A DNA stretch of 64,000 nt from Mesobacillus sp. S13 (GTDB lineage Bacteria; Bacillota; Bacilli; Bacillales; Cytobacillaceae). A program made the translations under genes and the position numbers. Positions within the stretch are counted from its first letter, which is position 1, and every line of letters starts with the position of its first letter. Where the stretch lies: contig NZ_CP084622.1 in assembly GCF_020422885.1 (NCBI RefSeq), forward strand, positions 358,001-422,000. Direction: 5' to 3'. The notes under the pieces were generated by a model, which did no database searches, had not been told where the DNA came from, and was given only the letters and a program-made list of their open reading frames with translations. Shown here one piece after another: positions 20,732 to 30,091 of the stretch.

Positions 20732-21841
20732 GTGAAAAAAGTTTGGAAATTATTTTCTGTTTTGATTGTAATGACTGTGTTAACTGGAATGCTGGCTGCA
20801 TGCAGCGGGACAACTGGCGGAAGCAGTAAAGTGAGTGTAGGAATTGTTCTTCCAACGAAGGATGAGCCGAGATGGGTGCAAGATGAACAGCGCTTTAAAG
20901 ATGCATTAGCTGATTCTGATTACACGACTGAAATTTTATTCAGCCAAGGTTCTTCTGCAAAGGAAAAAGAAAACGTAGAAACTTTGCTAAACAAAGGTAT
21001 TGAAGTATTAATTATTGCTCCTCATGATGGTGCAGCAGCTGGTTCTGCAGTAGAAGCAGCGAAAAAAGAAGGCGTAACCGTTATCGCCTATGACCGTTTA
21101 ATTACAGAAACAGATGCAATTGATTATTATGTAACATTTGATAGTTTGGCAGTAGGTGCCGCTCAAGCTCAATACTTAATTGACAATGTAGAAGGCTCAA
21201 ACGTTCCGCTATACCTTTATGCAGGTGCTTCTTCTGATAATAACGCATTTTTATTCTTTGAAGGTGCTTGGAAAGTTCTTCAGCCGAAGATTGCAGATGG
21301 TACTTTTGTAATCGCTAACTCTACAGAAGCAGAAGCATTAAAAGATAAGCAAGACCTTACTCGTGATGAGTTAGGAAAAATCCTGGGTCAGGTAACAACA
21401 AACTGGGATCCTAACGAAGCGAAAAATAAAGCGCAAACACACTTAACAGCAGCAGGTGCTAATTTAAAAGGTGATGTAGCAGTCTTAGCTCCAAACGATG
21501 GAACGGCTCGATCCATTGCAGATGTTTTCGGAACAGACTCTGACATTTCTAGTTTCGTAGTGACAGGTCAAGATGCTGAGAAAGCTTCTATTCAATACAT
21601 CATTGATGGCAAGCAATCTATGACTGTATTTAAAGATGTAAGAACACTGGTTGCAGACGCAATTGACATGGCAATCGACATCCTGGATGATAAAAAACCA
21701 GCTACAACTGGTTCTTACAACAATGGAAAAGTTGATGTGAAAGCGAAACAAACAGACGTAATTGTGGTAGACGAAGAGAACGTTAAGAAAGAACTAATTG
21801 ATTCAGAATACTACGAAGCTAGTGAGTTTTCTGGACTATAA
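20732..21841 (+). CDS. chvE: Sugar ABC transporter binding lipoprotein (ChvE-type)
   Basis: Extracellular substrate-binding protein for monosaccharide uptake, family Peripla_BP_4. The signal peptide ends in a lipobox (LAAC, Cys near residue 24), so it is membrane-anchored. Sugar-binding blocks are visible: DEPRWVQDEQRFKDAL near 45, IIAPHDG near 87, AYDRLI near 115, YAGASSDNNA near 155 and VVTGQDAEK near 275. The overall sequence is of the ChvE/multiple-monosaccharide type rather than RbsB. GTG start with AAAGGGGGAAA upstream. It is first in an operon with the ATPase and permease, and a strong hairpin separates it from them. Confidence 0.88.
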   Translation: MKKVWKLFSVLIVMTVLTGMLAACSGTTGGSSKVSVGIVLPTKDEPRWVQDEQRFKDALADSDYTTEILFSQGSSAKEKENVETLLNKGIEVLIIAPHDGAAAGSAVEAAKKEGVTVIAYDRLITETDAIDYYVTFDSLAVGAAQAQYLIDNVEGSNVPLYLYAGASSDNNAFLFFEGAWKVLQPKIADGTFVIANSTEAEALKDKQDLTRDELGKILGQVTTNWDPNEAKNKAQTHLTAAGANLKGDVAVLAPNDGTARSIADVFGTDSDISSFVVTGQDAEKASIQYIIDGKQSMTVFKDVRTLVADAIDMAIDILDDKKPATTGSYNNGKVDVKAKQTDVIVVDEENVKKELIDSEYYEASEFSGL

Positions 21842-21851
21842 GATTTAAAAC

Positions 21852-21886
21852 TGCGTGATAGTATTCCATTTGAATACTATCACGCA
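21852..21886 (+). terminator. Perfect 15-bp hairpin between binding-protein and ATPase genes
   Basis: Bases 21852-21866 are fully complementary to 21872-21886, loop of five bases, followed by AATTATTATAGC and not by a T-run. This is more likely a processing or stabilising structure, or a leaky terminator, that keeps the binding protein in excess over the membrane parts. Confidence 0.75.
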
Positions 21887-21920
21887 ATTATTATAGCTGT
21901 TTTGCTTGGAGGGAATGAGG

Positions 21921-23441
21921 ATGAGCGAATATATTCTGGAGATGAAGCAGATTTCAAAGGAATTTACAGGAGTTAAGGCGCTCGACAATGTCAATTTTAA
22001 AGTGAAGAAGGGTGAAATTCACTGCTTAGTTGGAGAAAATGGGGCCGGAAAATCAACTCTGATGAAAGTACTTAGCGGGGTTTATCCTTACGGGACTTAT
22101 GAAGGTGATATTGTTTACGAAGGTAAGGTGCAGCAATTCAATAAGATTAACGATAGTGTAAATGCAGGTATCGTGATCATTTACCAGGAGCTAGCTTTAT
22201 TTCCTGATCTCACAGTTTATGAAAATATATTTGCTGGCAATGAAATCAAGCAAGGTGCTTTTATTGACTGGAATGAGACGATTGTTGAAGCAAAGAAATT
22301 GCTTGAAAAAGTTAACCTCGACATTAATCCGGAGACTCTTGTTAAAGATTTAGGAGTAGGGAAACGTCAGTTGATTGAAATTGCCAAAGCATTAAGCAAA
22401 GACGTAAAGCTTCTCATTCTCGATGAACCGACTGCAGCTTTAAATGAGGACGATAGTGAAAACTTATTAAACTTACTTGACGATCTTAGAAAACAAGGAA
22501 TTACCTGCATTATGATTTCTCATAAATTGAAGGAAGTTATTTCGATAGCAAATAGTGCAACGGTTATTCGCGATGGGCAAACAATCACTACCCTGGATGC
22601 GTCTAAAGGTGAGATAACAGAAAATACGATAATAAAAAATATGGTTGGGCGTGAAATTCAAGATATCTATCCGAAACGTTCGAAAAACACATATGAAGAA
22701 AAGGTACTTGAGTTAAAAGGGTGGTCTGCGTACGACCAAAAGCTTGGCAGACATGTCGTGAAGAATGCGAATTTATATGTTAAAAAAGGTGAAATCATTG
22801 GTTTGGCAGGCTTAATGGGCTCTGGCCGAACGGAACTTGCCCTGAGTATCTTTGGAAACGCGAAGTCTTATAAATTGCAAGGCGACTTACTGCTGGATGG
22901 GATGCCAAAAGCATTGAAACATACTAGTGAGGCAATTAAAGCGGGCATTGCGTACGTTACTGAAGATCGTAAAGGGGATGGGTTGTTTTTACTGCAGGAT
23001 ATTAAAAGCAACATTTCTGCCGCGAATTTACATGGGATTTCTGCCAACGGAGTCATTAACGACAATGAAGAGATTAAAGTAGCAGAGGGCTATAAAACTT
23101 CATTGCACATCAAAGCCGCTTCTTTAGAACAGCTTGTTGGCAAATTAAGCGGTGGTAACCAGCAAAAAGTTTCGCTAGGCAAGTGGCTGTTTGTTGGCCC
23201 TAAACTCCTAATATTAGATGAGCCTACCCGAGGGATTGACGTGGGCGCAAAATTTGAAATTTATACGGTGATGAACAAGCTGATTGAAGAGGGATTGAGT
23301 ATCATCATGATTTCTTCTGAGCTTGGTGAAGTATTGGGAATGAGTGACAGAGTGTATGTCATGGCCGAAGGAGAAATCAAAGGCGAATTGCCAATAGATG
23401 AAGCCAACCAGGAAAAAATAATGCAGCTTGCAACACAATAG
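21921..23441 (+). CDS. mmsA: Sugar ABC transporter ATP-binding protein, two ATPase domains
   Basis: Double ABC ATPase of the RbsA/XylG/MmsA (GguA) type that drives sugar import. Domain 1 has Walker A GENGAGKST near residue 40 and Walker B LLILDEPTAAL near 165; domain 2 has a degenerate Walker A-like GLMGSGRTE near 296, signature LSGGNQQK near 412 and LLILDEPTRGID near 434, as is usual in this family. The start is ATG 21921 because GGAGGG at 21908-21913 is spaced for it, giving 506 residues. Next gene follows after 12 bp. Confidence 0.92.
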   Translation: MSEYILEMKQISKEFTGVKALDNVNFKVKKGEIHCLVGENGAGKSTLMKVLSGVYPYGTYEGDIVYEGKVQQFNKINDSVNAGIVIIYQELALFPDLTVYENIFAGNEIKQGAFIDWNETIVEAKKLLEKVNLDINPETLVKDLGVGKRQLIEIAKALSKDVKLLILDEPTAALNEDDSENLLNLLDDLRKQGITCIMISHKLKEVISIANSATVIRDGQTITTLDASKGEITENTIIKNMVGREIQDIYPKRSKNTYEEKVLELKGWSAYDQKLGRHVVKNANLYVKKGEIIGLAGLMGSGRTELALSIFGNAKSYKLQGDLLLDGMPKALKHTSEAIKAGIAYVTEDRKGDGLFLLQDIKSNISAANLHGISANGVINDNEEIKVAEGYKTSLHIKAASLEQLVGKLSGGNQQKVSLGKWLFVGPKLLILDEPTRGIDVGAKFEIYTVMNKLIEEGLSIIMISSELGEVLGMSDRVYVMAEGEIKGELPIDEANQEKIMQLATQ

Positions 23442-23453
23442 GAGGTTAAACCA

Positions 23454-24629
23454 ATGACTTTAATAAATGACGTGAAAACGTTAATCAGTAAAAATATTCG
23501 TGATTACGGGATGTACATTGCCTTATTCGTCATCTTTCTCATCTTTACCATTTTAACGGATGGCTTATTTATTTCTTCCCGCAATATTAGCAACTTGCTA
23601 GATTCTGCTGGTTATATTGCGGTTCTGGCTGTCGGTGTAATGCTGGTCATTGTCATAAGGCATATTGACCTTTCAATCGGGTTTTTAGCAGGTTTCCTTG
23701 GAGCAATTGCTGCCATACTTCTAATGCAGCATGGTTTACCGGTTTATATTGTGATCCCTGTGATTTTGCTCCTTGGAACAATTGCTGGTTTGTTTACAGG
23801 ATTTCTTGTTGCAAAAGTAGGAATTCCTGCCTTTGTTGCAACACTGGCAGGCTGGCTGATTTATCGCGGTGCGATTCTTCAGGTTACAGAAAAGTCTGGA
23901 ACCATTATCGTTCAAAATGATGCTTTTAATGCAATTGGAAATGGATACATTCCATCTATCATGCAGATTAGCGGGTTGCATTTACTATCTTTATTGATTG
24001 GGGTACTGGGAATCGTATTTTACAATTTTAGTGCAATCTCCAATCGTAGAAATAAGATTAAATATAATTTCCAAGTAGTTTCAAAGCAGATTTTTATTTT
24101 ACAGCTTGTGTTCGTTTCGGCTATCATCGCTGCAATCACTTGGATTTTAGCTGGCTATAATGGTTTCTCTTGGACTGTGGTGATTATCTTATTAGTTGTG
24201 CTTGTCTATCATTTCTTGACAACGAAGACAGTACTTGGAAGACATATTTATGCAGTCGGCAGTAACCCAGAGGCTGCACATTTAAGTGGTATTGACGTTA
24301 ACAAGATTACATTTATTGTGTTCGGTTCAATGGGCTTGCTATCTGCTTTATCAGGTATTCTATTTACTTCTCGTCTTCAGGCAGCCACTACAACTGCAGG
24401 AACACTATTCGAACTTGATGCCATCGCAGCTGCCTATGTTGGCGGTGTATCTGCAGCAGGGGGAGTAGGTAAAGTAACAGGGGCCATCATCGGAGCAATC
24501 GTAATGGCATCTTTAACAAGCGGAATGAATTTGCTGGGAGTAGGGATTTCCTATCAATATATGATTAAAGGTGGCGTTTTAGCCTTAGCCGTAATCTTCG
24601 ACGTCATGACAAGAAGAAAAGGAAACTAA
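23454..24629 (+). CDS. mmsB: Sugar ABC transporter permease
   Basis: Membrane subunit of the BPD_transp_2 family (XylH/GguB type). Many hydrophobic segments are visible, with the conserved HIDLSIGFLAGFLGA near residue 73, the coupling region VGSNPEAAHLSGIDV near residue 270 that contacts the ATPase, and AAYVGGVSAAGGVGKVTGA near 330. Length of 391 residues fits. It closes the transporter operon and partners the ATPase and the ChvE-type protein. Confidence 0.92.
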   Translation: MTLINDVKTLISKNIRDYGMYIALFVIFLIFTILTDGLFISSRNISNLLDSAGYIAVLAVGVMLVIVIRHIDLSIGFLAGFLGAIAAILLMQHGLPVYIVIPVILLLGTIAGLFTGFLVAKVGIPAFVATLAGWLIYRGAILQVTEKSGTIIVQNDAFNAIGNGYIPSIMQISGLHLLSLLIGVLGIVFYNFSAISNRRNKIKYNFQVVSKQIFILQLVFVSAIIAAITWILAGYNGFSWTVVIILLVVLVYHFLTTKTVLGRHIYAVGSNPEAAHLSGIDVNKITFIVFGSMGLLSALSGILFTSRLQAATTTAGTLFELDAIAAAYVGGVSAAGGVGKVTGAIIGAIVMASLTSGMNLLGVGISYQYMIKGGVLALAVIFDVMTRRKGN

Positions 24630-24714
24630 CACCCTCTTTTAGCGGGCTTTCACCAAGACAATTGGGGAAGCCTTTTTTGACATATAAGAATGTGTGAAAT
24701 TCACGTCGAGAATG

Positions 24715-24818
24715 GTCTAGCTCCAGCGCCTAGCCGGCTTTCATCCCTGAAAGTACTTCCTCGAGGTTTGCTCTCCAGCGCTTGTCGGGGCTGATTCAGG
24801 CGCTTGCGTTTTTCTTGC
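24715..24818. repeat. Dispersed GC-rich intergenic element with hairpin potential
   Basis: The block runs from GTCTAGCTCCAGCGCCTAG to CAGGCGCTTGCG and T-rich sequence. Its ends AGCGCCT and AGGCGCT are complementary, so the element can fold as a long stem. It resembles the widespread TAGCTCCAGCGCCTAG...GGCGCTTGCG intergenic repeat of Bacillaceae as I remember it. It lies after the permease gene and could end transcription. Confidence 0.6.
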
Positions 24819-24921
24819 ATAATTACCTTTAACTTTATAATGCGGTTTAATAGCCAGGCTGATAGAATCAAGTTAAATAACATCCAGACAGTCAGAGAAA
24901 GAAAAAGGGGAGAAAGCAAAG

Positions 24922-25899
24922 ATGAAAAAGTATATGTATACCATACTGGGCCTTGTATTTGCCTCCCTTTGTTATCTCATTTTCGTATCAGCCAACATCG
25001 TCTTTAGTAATGACGTTTCCTTACCTAAAGCAAAGAAGGAAACAGACTCTCACTATCGCTTAGTTTTCATCACGAGAGACATGGACACGACATTTTGGAA
25101 TAAGGTTGGCAAGGGAGCAGCGAGCCAGGCGGTGAAAGAAGGAGCCAGCCTTGAAATATGGGGAAGCTATAGCAATAATTCAGAACAATTCTTAAAAAAG
25201 CTGGAGCTGGCTATCCATTCCAAAGTGGATGGTATCATCATACAAGGGCTTGATACAGACGAGTTCAAAGAGCTCACAAAAGTAAAGGCTGCGTTTAATG
25301 GAATTCCGATTATTACGGTAGCAAATGATGTGCCAATGAAAGAGAGTTTAAGAAGAACATATGTTGGTTCAGACCAATTTCGTGCTGGAGGATTAATAGC
25401 AAGGCAGTTGTTAAGTGATATGGGGACGGAAGGGAATGTTGTCCTCCTTTCTGACAGGCAGAAAGAGTATTACCAAAATGAGAGATTAAAAGGCATCTAT
25501 GACACTTTGAAAGTCTATCCAAATATTAAAATACAATATGCGGAAACAGCAGAGTCTAAGGATCAGGTCACCACCACGATGAGAGACCAGTTAAATCAAA
25601 TGCCGGATGTGGATGCATTCATCGCGGTAAACGCGAACATGATTGGTCCAATGGTCCAGGAAATAGGAAAGCGCTCCCAAGTTGAACCTTATTTTATCTA
25701 TACCTTTGATGATGGACCAGAATCGTTACCGCTTTTTGAAGAAGGCAAAATTGACGGAGTCGTCGAGCAAGATCCAGAAACAATGGGTGAAGTCAGTGTA
25801 GAGCAACTTGTTAATTGGCTGAATGGGGAGACGGTCCCGCTTGATATTAAAGGTTACTTCACAAACATACGCATATTGAAGGACAACAGAAATGAATAG
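24922..25899 (+). CDS. Membrane-anchored sugar sensor protein (XylFII-like)
   Basis: Periplasmic-binding-protein fold (Peripla_BP_4) with one N-terminal hydrophobic helix (residues about 5-28) and no lipobox, so probably tethered by an uncleaved or cleaved signal anchor. FITRDMDTTFWNKVGKGA near 50 and TVANDVPMKESLRRTYVGSD near 133 are typical ligand-site blocks. Its stop overlaps the histidine kinase gene by 8 bp, showing tight coupling. By analogy with the clostridial XylFII-LytS pair, it probably binds a sugar outside the cell and signals through the kinase rather than feeding a transporter. Confidence 0.8.
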   Translation: MKKYMYTILGLVFASLCYLIFVSANIVFSNDVSLPKAKKETDSHYRLVFITRDMDTTFWNKVGKGAASQAVKEGASLEIWGSYSNNSEQFLKKLELAIHSKVDGIIIQGLDTDEFKELTKVKAAFNGIPIITVANDVPMKESLRRTYVGSDQFRAGGLIARQLLSDMGTEGNVVLLSDRQKEYYQNERLKGIYDTLKVYPNIKIQYAETAESKDQVTTTMRDQLNQMPDVDAFIAVNANMIGPMVQEIGKRSQVEPYFIYTFDDGPESLPLFEEGKIDGVVEQDPETMGEVSVEQLVNWLNGETVPLDIKGYFTNIRILKDNRNE

Positions 25900-27331
25900 C
25901 ATTAGAAGAAAAATATTAACATTCACAACTATTGTCATTGTCATCATGTCCGTCATTTGGATCACTTTGACATTCTATAACTATAAAACACAAGTAAAGT
26001 ATAATGACATCTTAAACCGATACTTAATATTGAGTGATGTCTCGAGGTCCAGCAATCAAGTAATCACAGACTTGAATAACTATATGAACCAATCAACACC
26101 AGAAAACTTACAGAAATTAGAGAGCAGTAAAAAGTCGCTGGAATCTGCCAGATATGAAGTGTTTAAGGTGAGAAATGAAGTGAATGATTTTACATTAACA
26201 AATTACATTCATTTAATGGGCAGTTTAATCGAGACAACGGACCGCTTGATGGGACTCGAACGAGATTCCGAGGCCGCGGTAAAAGACCTGGCAGAAACGA
26301 CGCGTATTAGTAACTATATTTCCGATATGACGCTCACATTGATCGATATGGAACTCAAAACACATGAGCCATTCTATCGTGGAATCATGGAGCAATCAAT
26401 TGAATTAGTGAAGCTTGCCATATGGATGATTTTATTAACATCCTTACTGTTATTATTGGCTACTTATTGGTTTTCCTTAAGCATCACAAGGCCGGTCCAA
26501 CAATTAACAAAGGCTGCAAGTGAACTGGCGAAGGGGAGATTCGATAATGAAATAACAGTCAAATCGAATGATGAAATTGCCTTTCTAGCTAAGACATTCG
26601 ATCATATGCGGACGAATATAAATAATTTGATTCAGCAAATAAAGGAAAAAGCAAAGCTGGAACATGAACTGCAGCAGAACAAAATTTTGCTGCAGGAAAG
26701 TCATTTCCGCAGTCTGCAAAGCCAAATGAATCCGCATTTCTTGTTTAATACGCTTAATACGCTATCGAAAAAAGCGTATCTGGAAGGGTCGGAAGAGATT
26801 AGTGATTTGCTCGTCAGCGTGGCAGATCTTTTACGTTACAATTTAAAGCAAATTGACCGTTCCGTCACATTAAGAGATGAATTAATGGTTGTCAATCAAT
26901 ATATGCAGATTCAGAAGGCGCGCTTTACAGATCGACTTCAACTGCAATTAGACATTGATGAATCATGCTTACATGTTGCGATTCCCGCACTTACCCTGCA
27001 GCCGATTATTGAAAATGCTGTCATTCATGCAATAGAGCCCAATATTAACGGGGGTGTCATCACAATTCGCATGAAAGAAAAGAATGAATCCGTCCTGATT
27101 CAAATTGAGGATGATGGAATCGGCATGTCTGAGGAAATCATTAATCAAATTCTAATGGAACGTCAAGTGCAGCCAGCAGGACATTCAACAGGAATAGGTT
27201 TCAGTAATGTGGTAAAGCGTCTGCGCCTTTTTTATGAGAGGGATGACGTCATAAATATTGAGAGCACATTAGGCAGCGGCACGGCAGTTCTATTGAAAAT
27301 TCCGAAACAAAGAGGCGAAATGCATGATTAA
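25892..27331 (+). CDS. Sensor histidine kinase (LytS/YesM family)
   Basis: Membrane kinase of a two-component system. TM1 covers about residues 7-27, an extracellular helical sensor follows, TM2 about 176-196, then HAMP (TRPVQQLTKAASELAKG), a His_kinase domain with SQMNPHFLFNTLNTL near residue 275 (phosphoacceptor His), and an HATPase domain with IENAVIHAIEP (N box) and DDGIGMS (G1). It overlaps the sensor gene by 8 bp and the regulator gene by 8 bp, so the three form one unit. Confidence 0.9.
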   Translation: MNSIRRKILTFTTIVIVIMSVIWITLTFYNYKTQVKYNDILNRYLILSDVSRSSNQVITDLNNYMNQSTPENLQKLESSKKSLESARYEVFKVRNEVNDFTLTNYIHLMGSLIETTDRLMGLERDSEAAVKDLAETTRISNYISDMTLTLIDMELKTHEPFYRGIMEQSIELVKLAIWMILLTSLLLLLATYWFSLSITRPVQQLTKAASELAKGRFDNEITVKSNDEIAFLAKTFDHMRTNINNLIQQIKEKAKLEHELQQNKILLQESHFRSLQSQMNPHFLFNTLNTLSKKAYLEGSEEISDLLVSVADLLRYNLKQIDRSVTLRDELMVVNQYMQIQKARFTDRLQLQLDIDESCLHVAIPALTLQPIIENAVIHAIEPNINGGVITIRMKEKNESVLIQIEDDGIGMSEEIINQILMERQVQPAGHSTGIGFSNVVKRLRLFYERDDVINIESTLGSGTAVLLKIPKQRGEMHD

Positions 27332-28862
27332 ACTTTTGATTGTGGATGATGAACAAATAGAACGGGAAGGGATGGAAGCCATTTTAAATCGGGCATTCCC
27401 GGAACTGATTGTTGAGCAAGCCAATAATGGGAGTAGAGCAGTAGAATTAGCAGCAAGTTTCAAACCAGACTTAGTATTAATGGATATCCAAATGCCTGGC
27501 ATGAACGGCCTGGAAGCCGTAGAGCAGATACTTGCGGATTTTCCTACTACTAAATTCATCATGGTAACCGCATTTGATACGTTTAATTATGTGCAGTCAG
27601 CCTTAAAGCTTGGAGCAAAAGATTATATCTTAAAGCCGAGTAAGGTGAGTGAAATAAGGGCAACGGTCGGGAAGGTATTGAAAGAATTAGAAAACGAGAG
27701 GGAGTTACAAGCAGAAAACAGCATGCAGCGTGAAATGCTTCAAAGAACATTAGCTCTCGTTGAAACAGATGTTGTAACGCAGCTGCTATTTGATCATGTG
27801 CATGAAGTTCACTTAAATATGCTAATGGAAATGCTCGAAATCCAATCAACGAGTCAGGTATTTGTCATGAATGTGATTGTACCAGATGGACAGGAGCATC
27901 TTTACTCACGGATTAAAGAAAAAGTAAGGAAAACAAGAAGTGGTTGGATGGGTGCTCTATACGATGGCCAGCTGCCGATCATTATCTTTAGAAACAGTCA
28001 ATCTTATCGATCACAAGCAACTTCTTTAGCAAGAGATATTTTATTAGAAGTAAACAAGGAGCAGAAAGCTGGCTGGTTCATTGGGATCGGTAATGATTGC
28101 AGCTCATTAGAGAAAATTCGTCAATCTTATCAAGAGGCAATCATTGCTTCGAGCAATAAGACGCTTCCGGTAAAATATCGGTTTTATCAAGATATACCTG
28201 TTTTGAATGAAACAGGCAGTTGGCAACAGGCGAAGTTTTTAAAAAAAGATCTTTCCGACCAGGTTCGCCTTGGACAGTGGGACGAAATTAAATCGAACAT
28301 TAGCCATCTGATCCAGGCATACGAGATGGATGGGATAGAAATCCAGCAAGCACAACAATTCGTATTAGAAGCATTATGGTCAATCTGGTCGATTATAAGC
28401 GACTTGGGGATTGAGACAGCAACTCCAATTTACCATTATCAAGCGTCAAATTACCGTCAATTACGTTCTGAAACGGCCAATCTTCTGATGGATGTAAAAG
28501 ATTCTTATGATAGACATTATATTAGTTTGGAAGCGGATACAATTTATCGGATCAAGCAATACATCATGGAAAATTCCCAACAGAATATTTCATTAGAAAC
28601 GCTTAGTAATAAAGTCGGGTTAAGCCCCATTTATATCAGTAAAATGTTTAAAGAAAAACTAGGGATTAATTACATTGACTTTTTAACTGAGTGCCGCATT
28701 GAAAAAGCAAAGAAAATGTTAGCAGAACCGGAAAAGAGCATTAAGGAAATTACAATTGAAGTCGGCTATCATGAACCAAATTATTTTAGCAAAGTATTTA
28801 AAAAGATGTGCAATGTATCCCCAAGAGAATATCGTAAAACACTGCTTGGAATAAAAGAATAG
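27324..28862 (+). CDS. YesN-type response regulator with AraC DNA-binding domain
   Basis: Receiver domain with DDEQ at residues 8-11, phosphoacceptor Asp in VLMDIQMPGMNG near 55 and the conserved Lys in LKPSK near 105. A central helical region of unknown fold follows, and the C-terminal 100 residues are an AraC-type double helix-turn-helix (ISLETLSNKVGLSPIYISKMFKE and the IEVGYHEPNYFSKVFKK signature). It likely activates the upstream sugar transporter operon, as YesN does for xylFGH in the XylFII-LytS-YesN system. The target is inferred from context. Confidence 0.9.
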   Translation: MIKLLIVDDEQIEREGMEAILNRAFPELIVEQANNGSRAVELAASFKPDLVLMDIQMPGMNGLEAVEQILADFPTTKFIMVTAFDTFNYVQSALKLGAKDYILKPSKVSEIRATVGKVLKELENERELQAENSMQREMLQRTLALVETDVVTQLLFDHVHEVHLNMLMEMLEIQSTSQVFVMNVIVPDGQEHLYSRIKEKVRKTRSGWMGALYDGQLPIIIFRNSQSYRSQATSLARDILLEVNKEQKAGWFIGIGNDCSSLEKIRQSYQEAIIASSNKTLPVKYRFYQDIPVLNETGSWQQAKFLKKDLSDQVRLGQWDEIKSNISHLIQAYEMDGIEIQQAQQFVLEALWSIWSIISDLGIETATPIYHYQASNYRQLRSETANLLMDVKDSYDRHYISLEADTIYRIKQYIMENSQQNISLETLSNKVGLSPIYISKMFKEKLGINYIDFLTECRIEKAKKMLAEPEKSIKEITIEVGYHEPNYFSKVFKKMCNVSPREYRKTLLGIKE

Positions 28863-28943
28863 TCTCTTTCCTATAAGAAAAGCAGTCTATAAGTGTAATG
28901 CCGAAGCGAAACAGAAATGCCGCAGGGGAAGGGAGGGAAAAAG

Positions 28944-30023
28944 ATGGTAAGAAAGTTAAGGAAAGTCGGTTTAGTGAATCTTATCTTCCTTCTAATGTTA
29001 TTGGCGGCATGCGAAGAGGGTGTGTCTCCGATACATAAAGAGAATAAAAAACCAGAGAATGAGAGGGTAACTGATTTTGAAGACAAGCTCAAAATCGGAT
29101 TTTCGATGGACACTTTAGAAGAGGAACGGTGGCCAAGAGATAGGGACTTATTCAAAGAAGCGGTAGAGGCATTAGGAGCGGAAGTCGTGATACGGGAAGC
29201 GAAGGGTGACGATACCCTGCAAATTGTTCAGGCAGAAACGTTAATTAGCGAGGGGATTGATTTGCTTGTGATCGTGCCGCATAATGCAGAGGCTGTTGCA
29301 ACGATCGTTAACAAAGCGCACTCTGCCGGCATTAAAGTTATCTCTTATGACCGTTTAGTGAAAAATTCATCTGTTGATTTTTACATTTCTTTTGACAATG
29401 AGTTAGTCGGAGAACTTCAAGCTGAGGCGATTACAGAGTTAGTTCCAAAAGGGAAGTATGTATATATCGGCGGAGCAAATACAGATAACAATGCTCATTT
29501 AGTCAAAAAAGGAGTTTTTAATGTCCTCCAGCCATTCATTGATAGGGGGGACATACAGATTGTGTATGATCAGTGGACTGAAAATTGGACTCCTGAAAAT
29601 GCACAGGCAAATATGGAAGCCGCTTTGAAAATAAATAATAATGAGATAGATGCTGTTATTGCTGCAAATGATGCCACAGCAGGTGGAGTCATACAAGCAC
29701 TTGAAGCACAAGGTCTTGCGGGGAAAATTCCAGTTGCAGGACAAGATGCAGACTTAGCAGCAGCTCAGCGTATTGTGCAAGGGACACAAATAATGACCAT
29801 TTACAAACCTATTAAAACATTAGCATACGAAGCAGCAAGAGCAGCTATCAAAATGGCAGAGGGAGAAACCATTACAACGAATCGAAAGATGAATAACGGA
29901 AAATTAGAGATACCATCGCTCCTCCTTGCGCCAATTGCTGTAGATATTAATAATATAGAAGACACCATTATTGCTGATGGGTTTCATCTGCGAGAAGAGG
30001 TTTATGAAAAGATAGGGGAATGA
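28944..30023 (+). CDS. Sugar-binding lipoprotein (XylF-like)
   Basis: Second binding protein of this cluster. The start is ATG 28944, directed by GGGAGGG; the longer frame from 28917 adds residues without a ribosome binding site. The lipobox LAAC lies near residue 22. Binding blocks DTLEEERWPRDRDLF near 60, VPHNAEA near 108, SYDRLV near 137, GGANTDNNAHL near 180 and AGQDADLAAAQR near 270 are closer to D-xylose-binding XylF than the ChvE-type protein. No permease follows it, so it may share the upstream transporter with the first binding protein. Confidence 0.85.
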   Translation: MVRKLRKVGLVNLIFLLMLLAACEEGVSPIHKENKKPENERVTDFEDKLKIGFSMDTLEEERWPRDRDLFKEAVEALGAEVVIREAKGDDTLQIVQAETLISEGIDLLVIVPHNAEAVATIVNKAHSAGIKVISYDRLVKNSSVDFYISFDNELVGELQAEAITELVPKGKYVYIGGANTDNNAHLVKKGVFNVLQPFIDRGDIQIVYDQWTENWTPENAQANMEAALKINNNEIDAVIAANDATAGGVIQALEAQGLAGKIPVAGQDADLAAAQRIVQGTQIMTIYKPIKTLAYEAARAAIKMAEGETITTNRKMNNGKLEIPSLLLAPIAVDINNIEDTIIADGFHLREEVYEKIGE

Positions 30024-30091
30024 TCAATAGACCCGGATGGTATTTTTTAACACAATCATTTTATAACAACGAGATTGAAGGAGGTTCTTTC

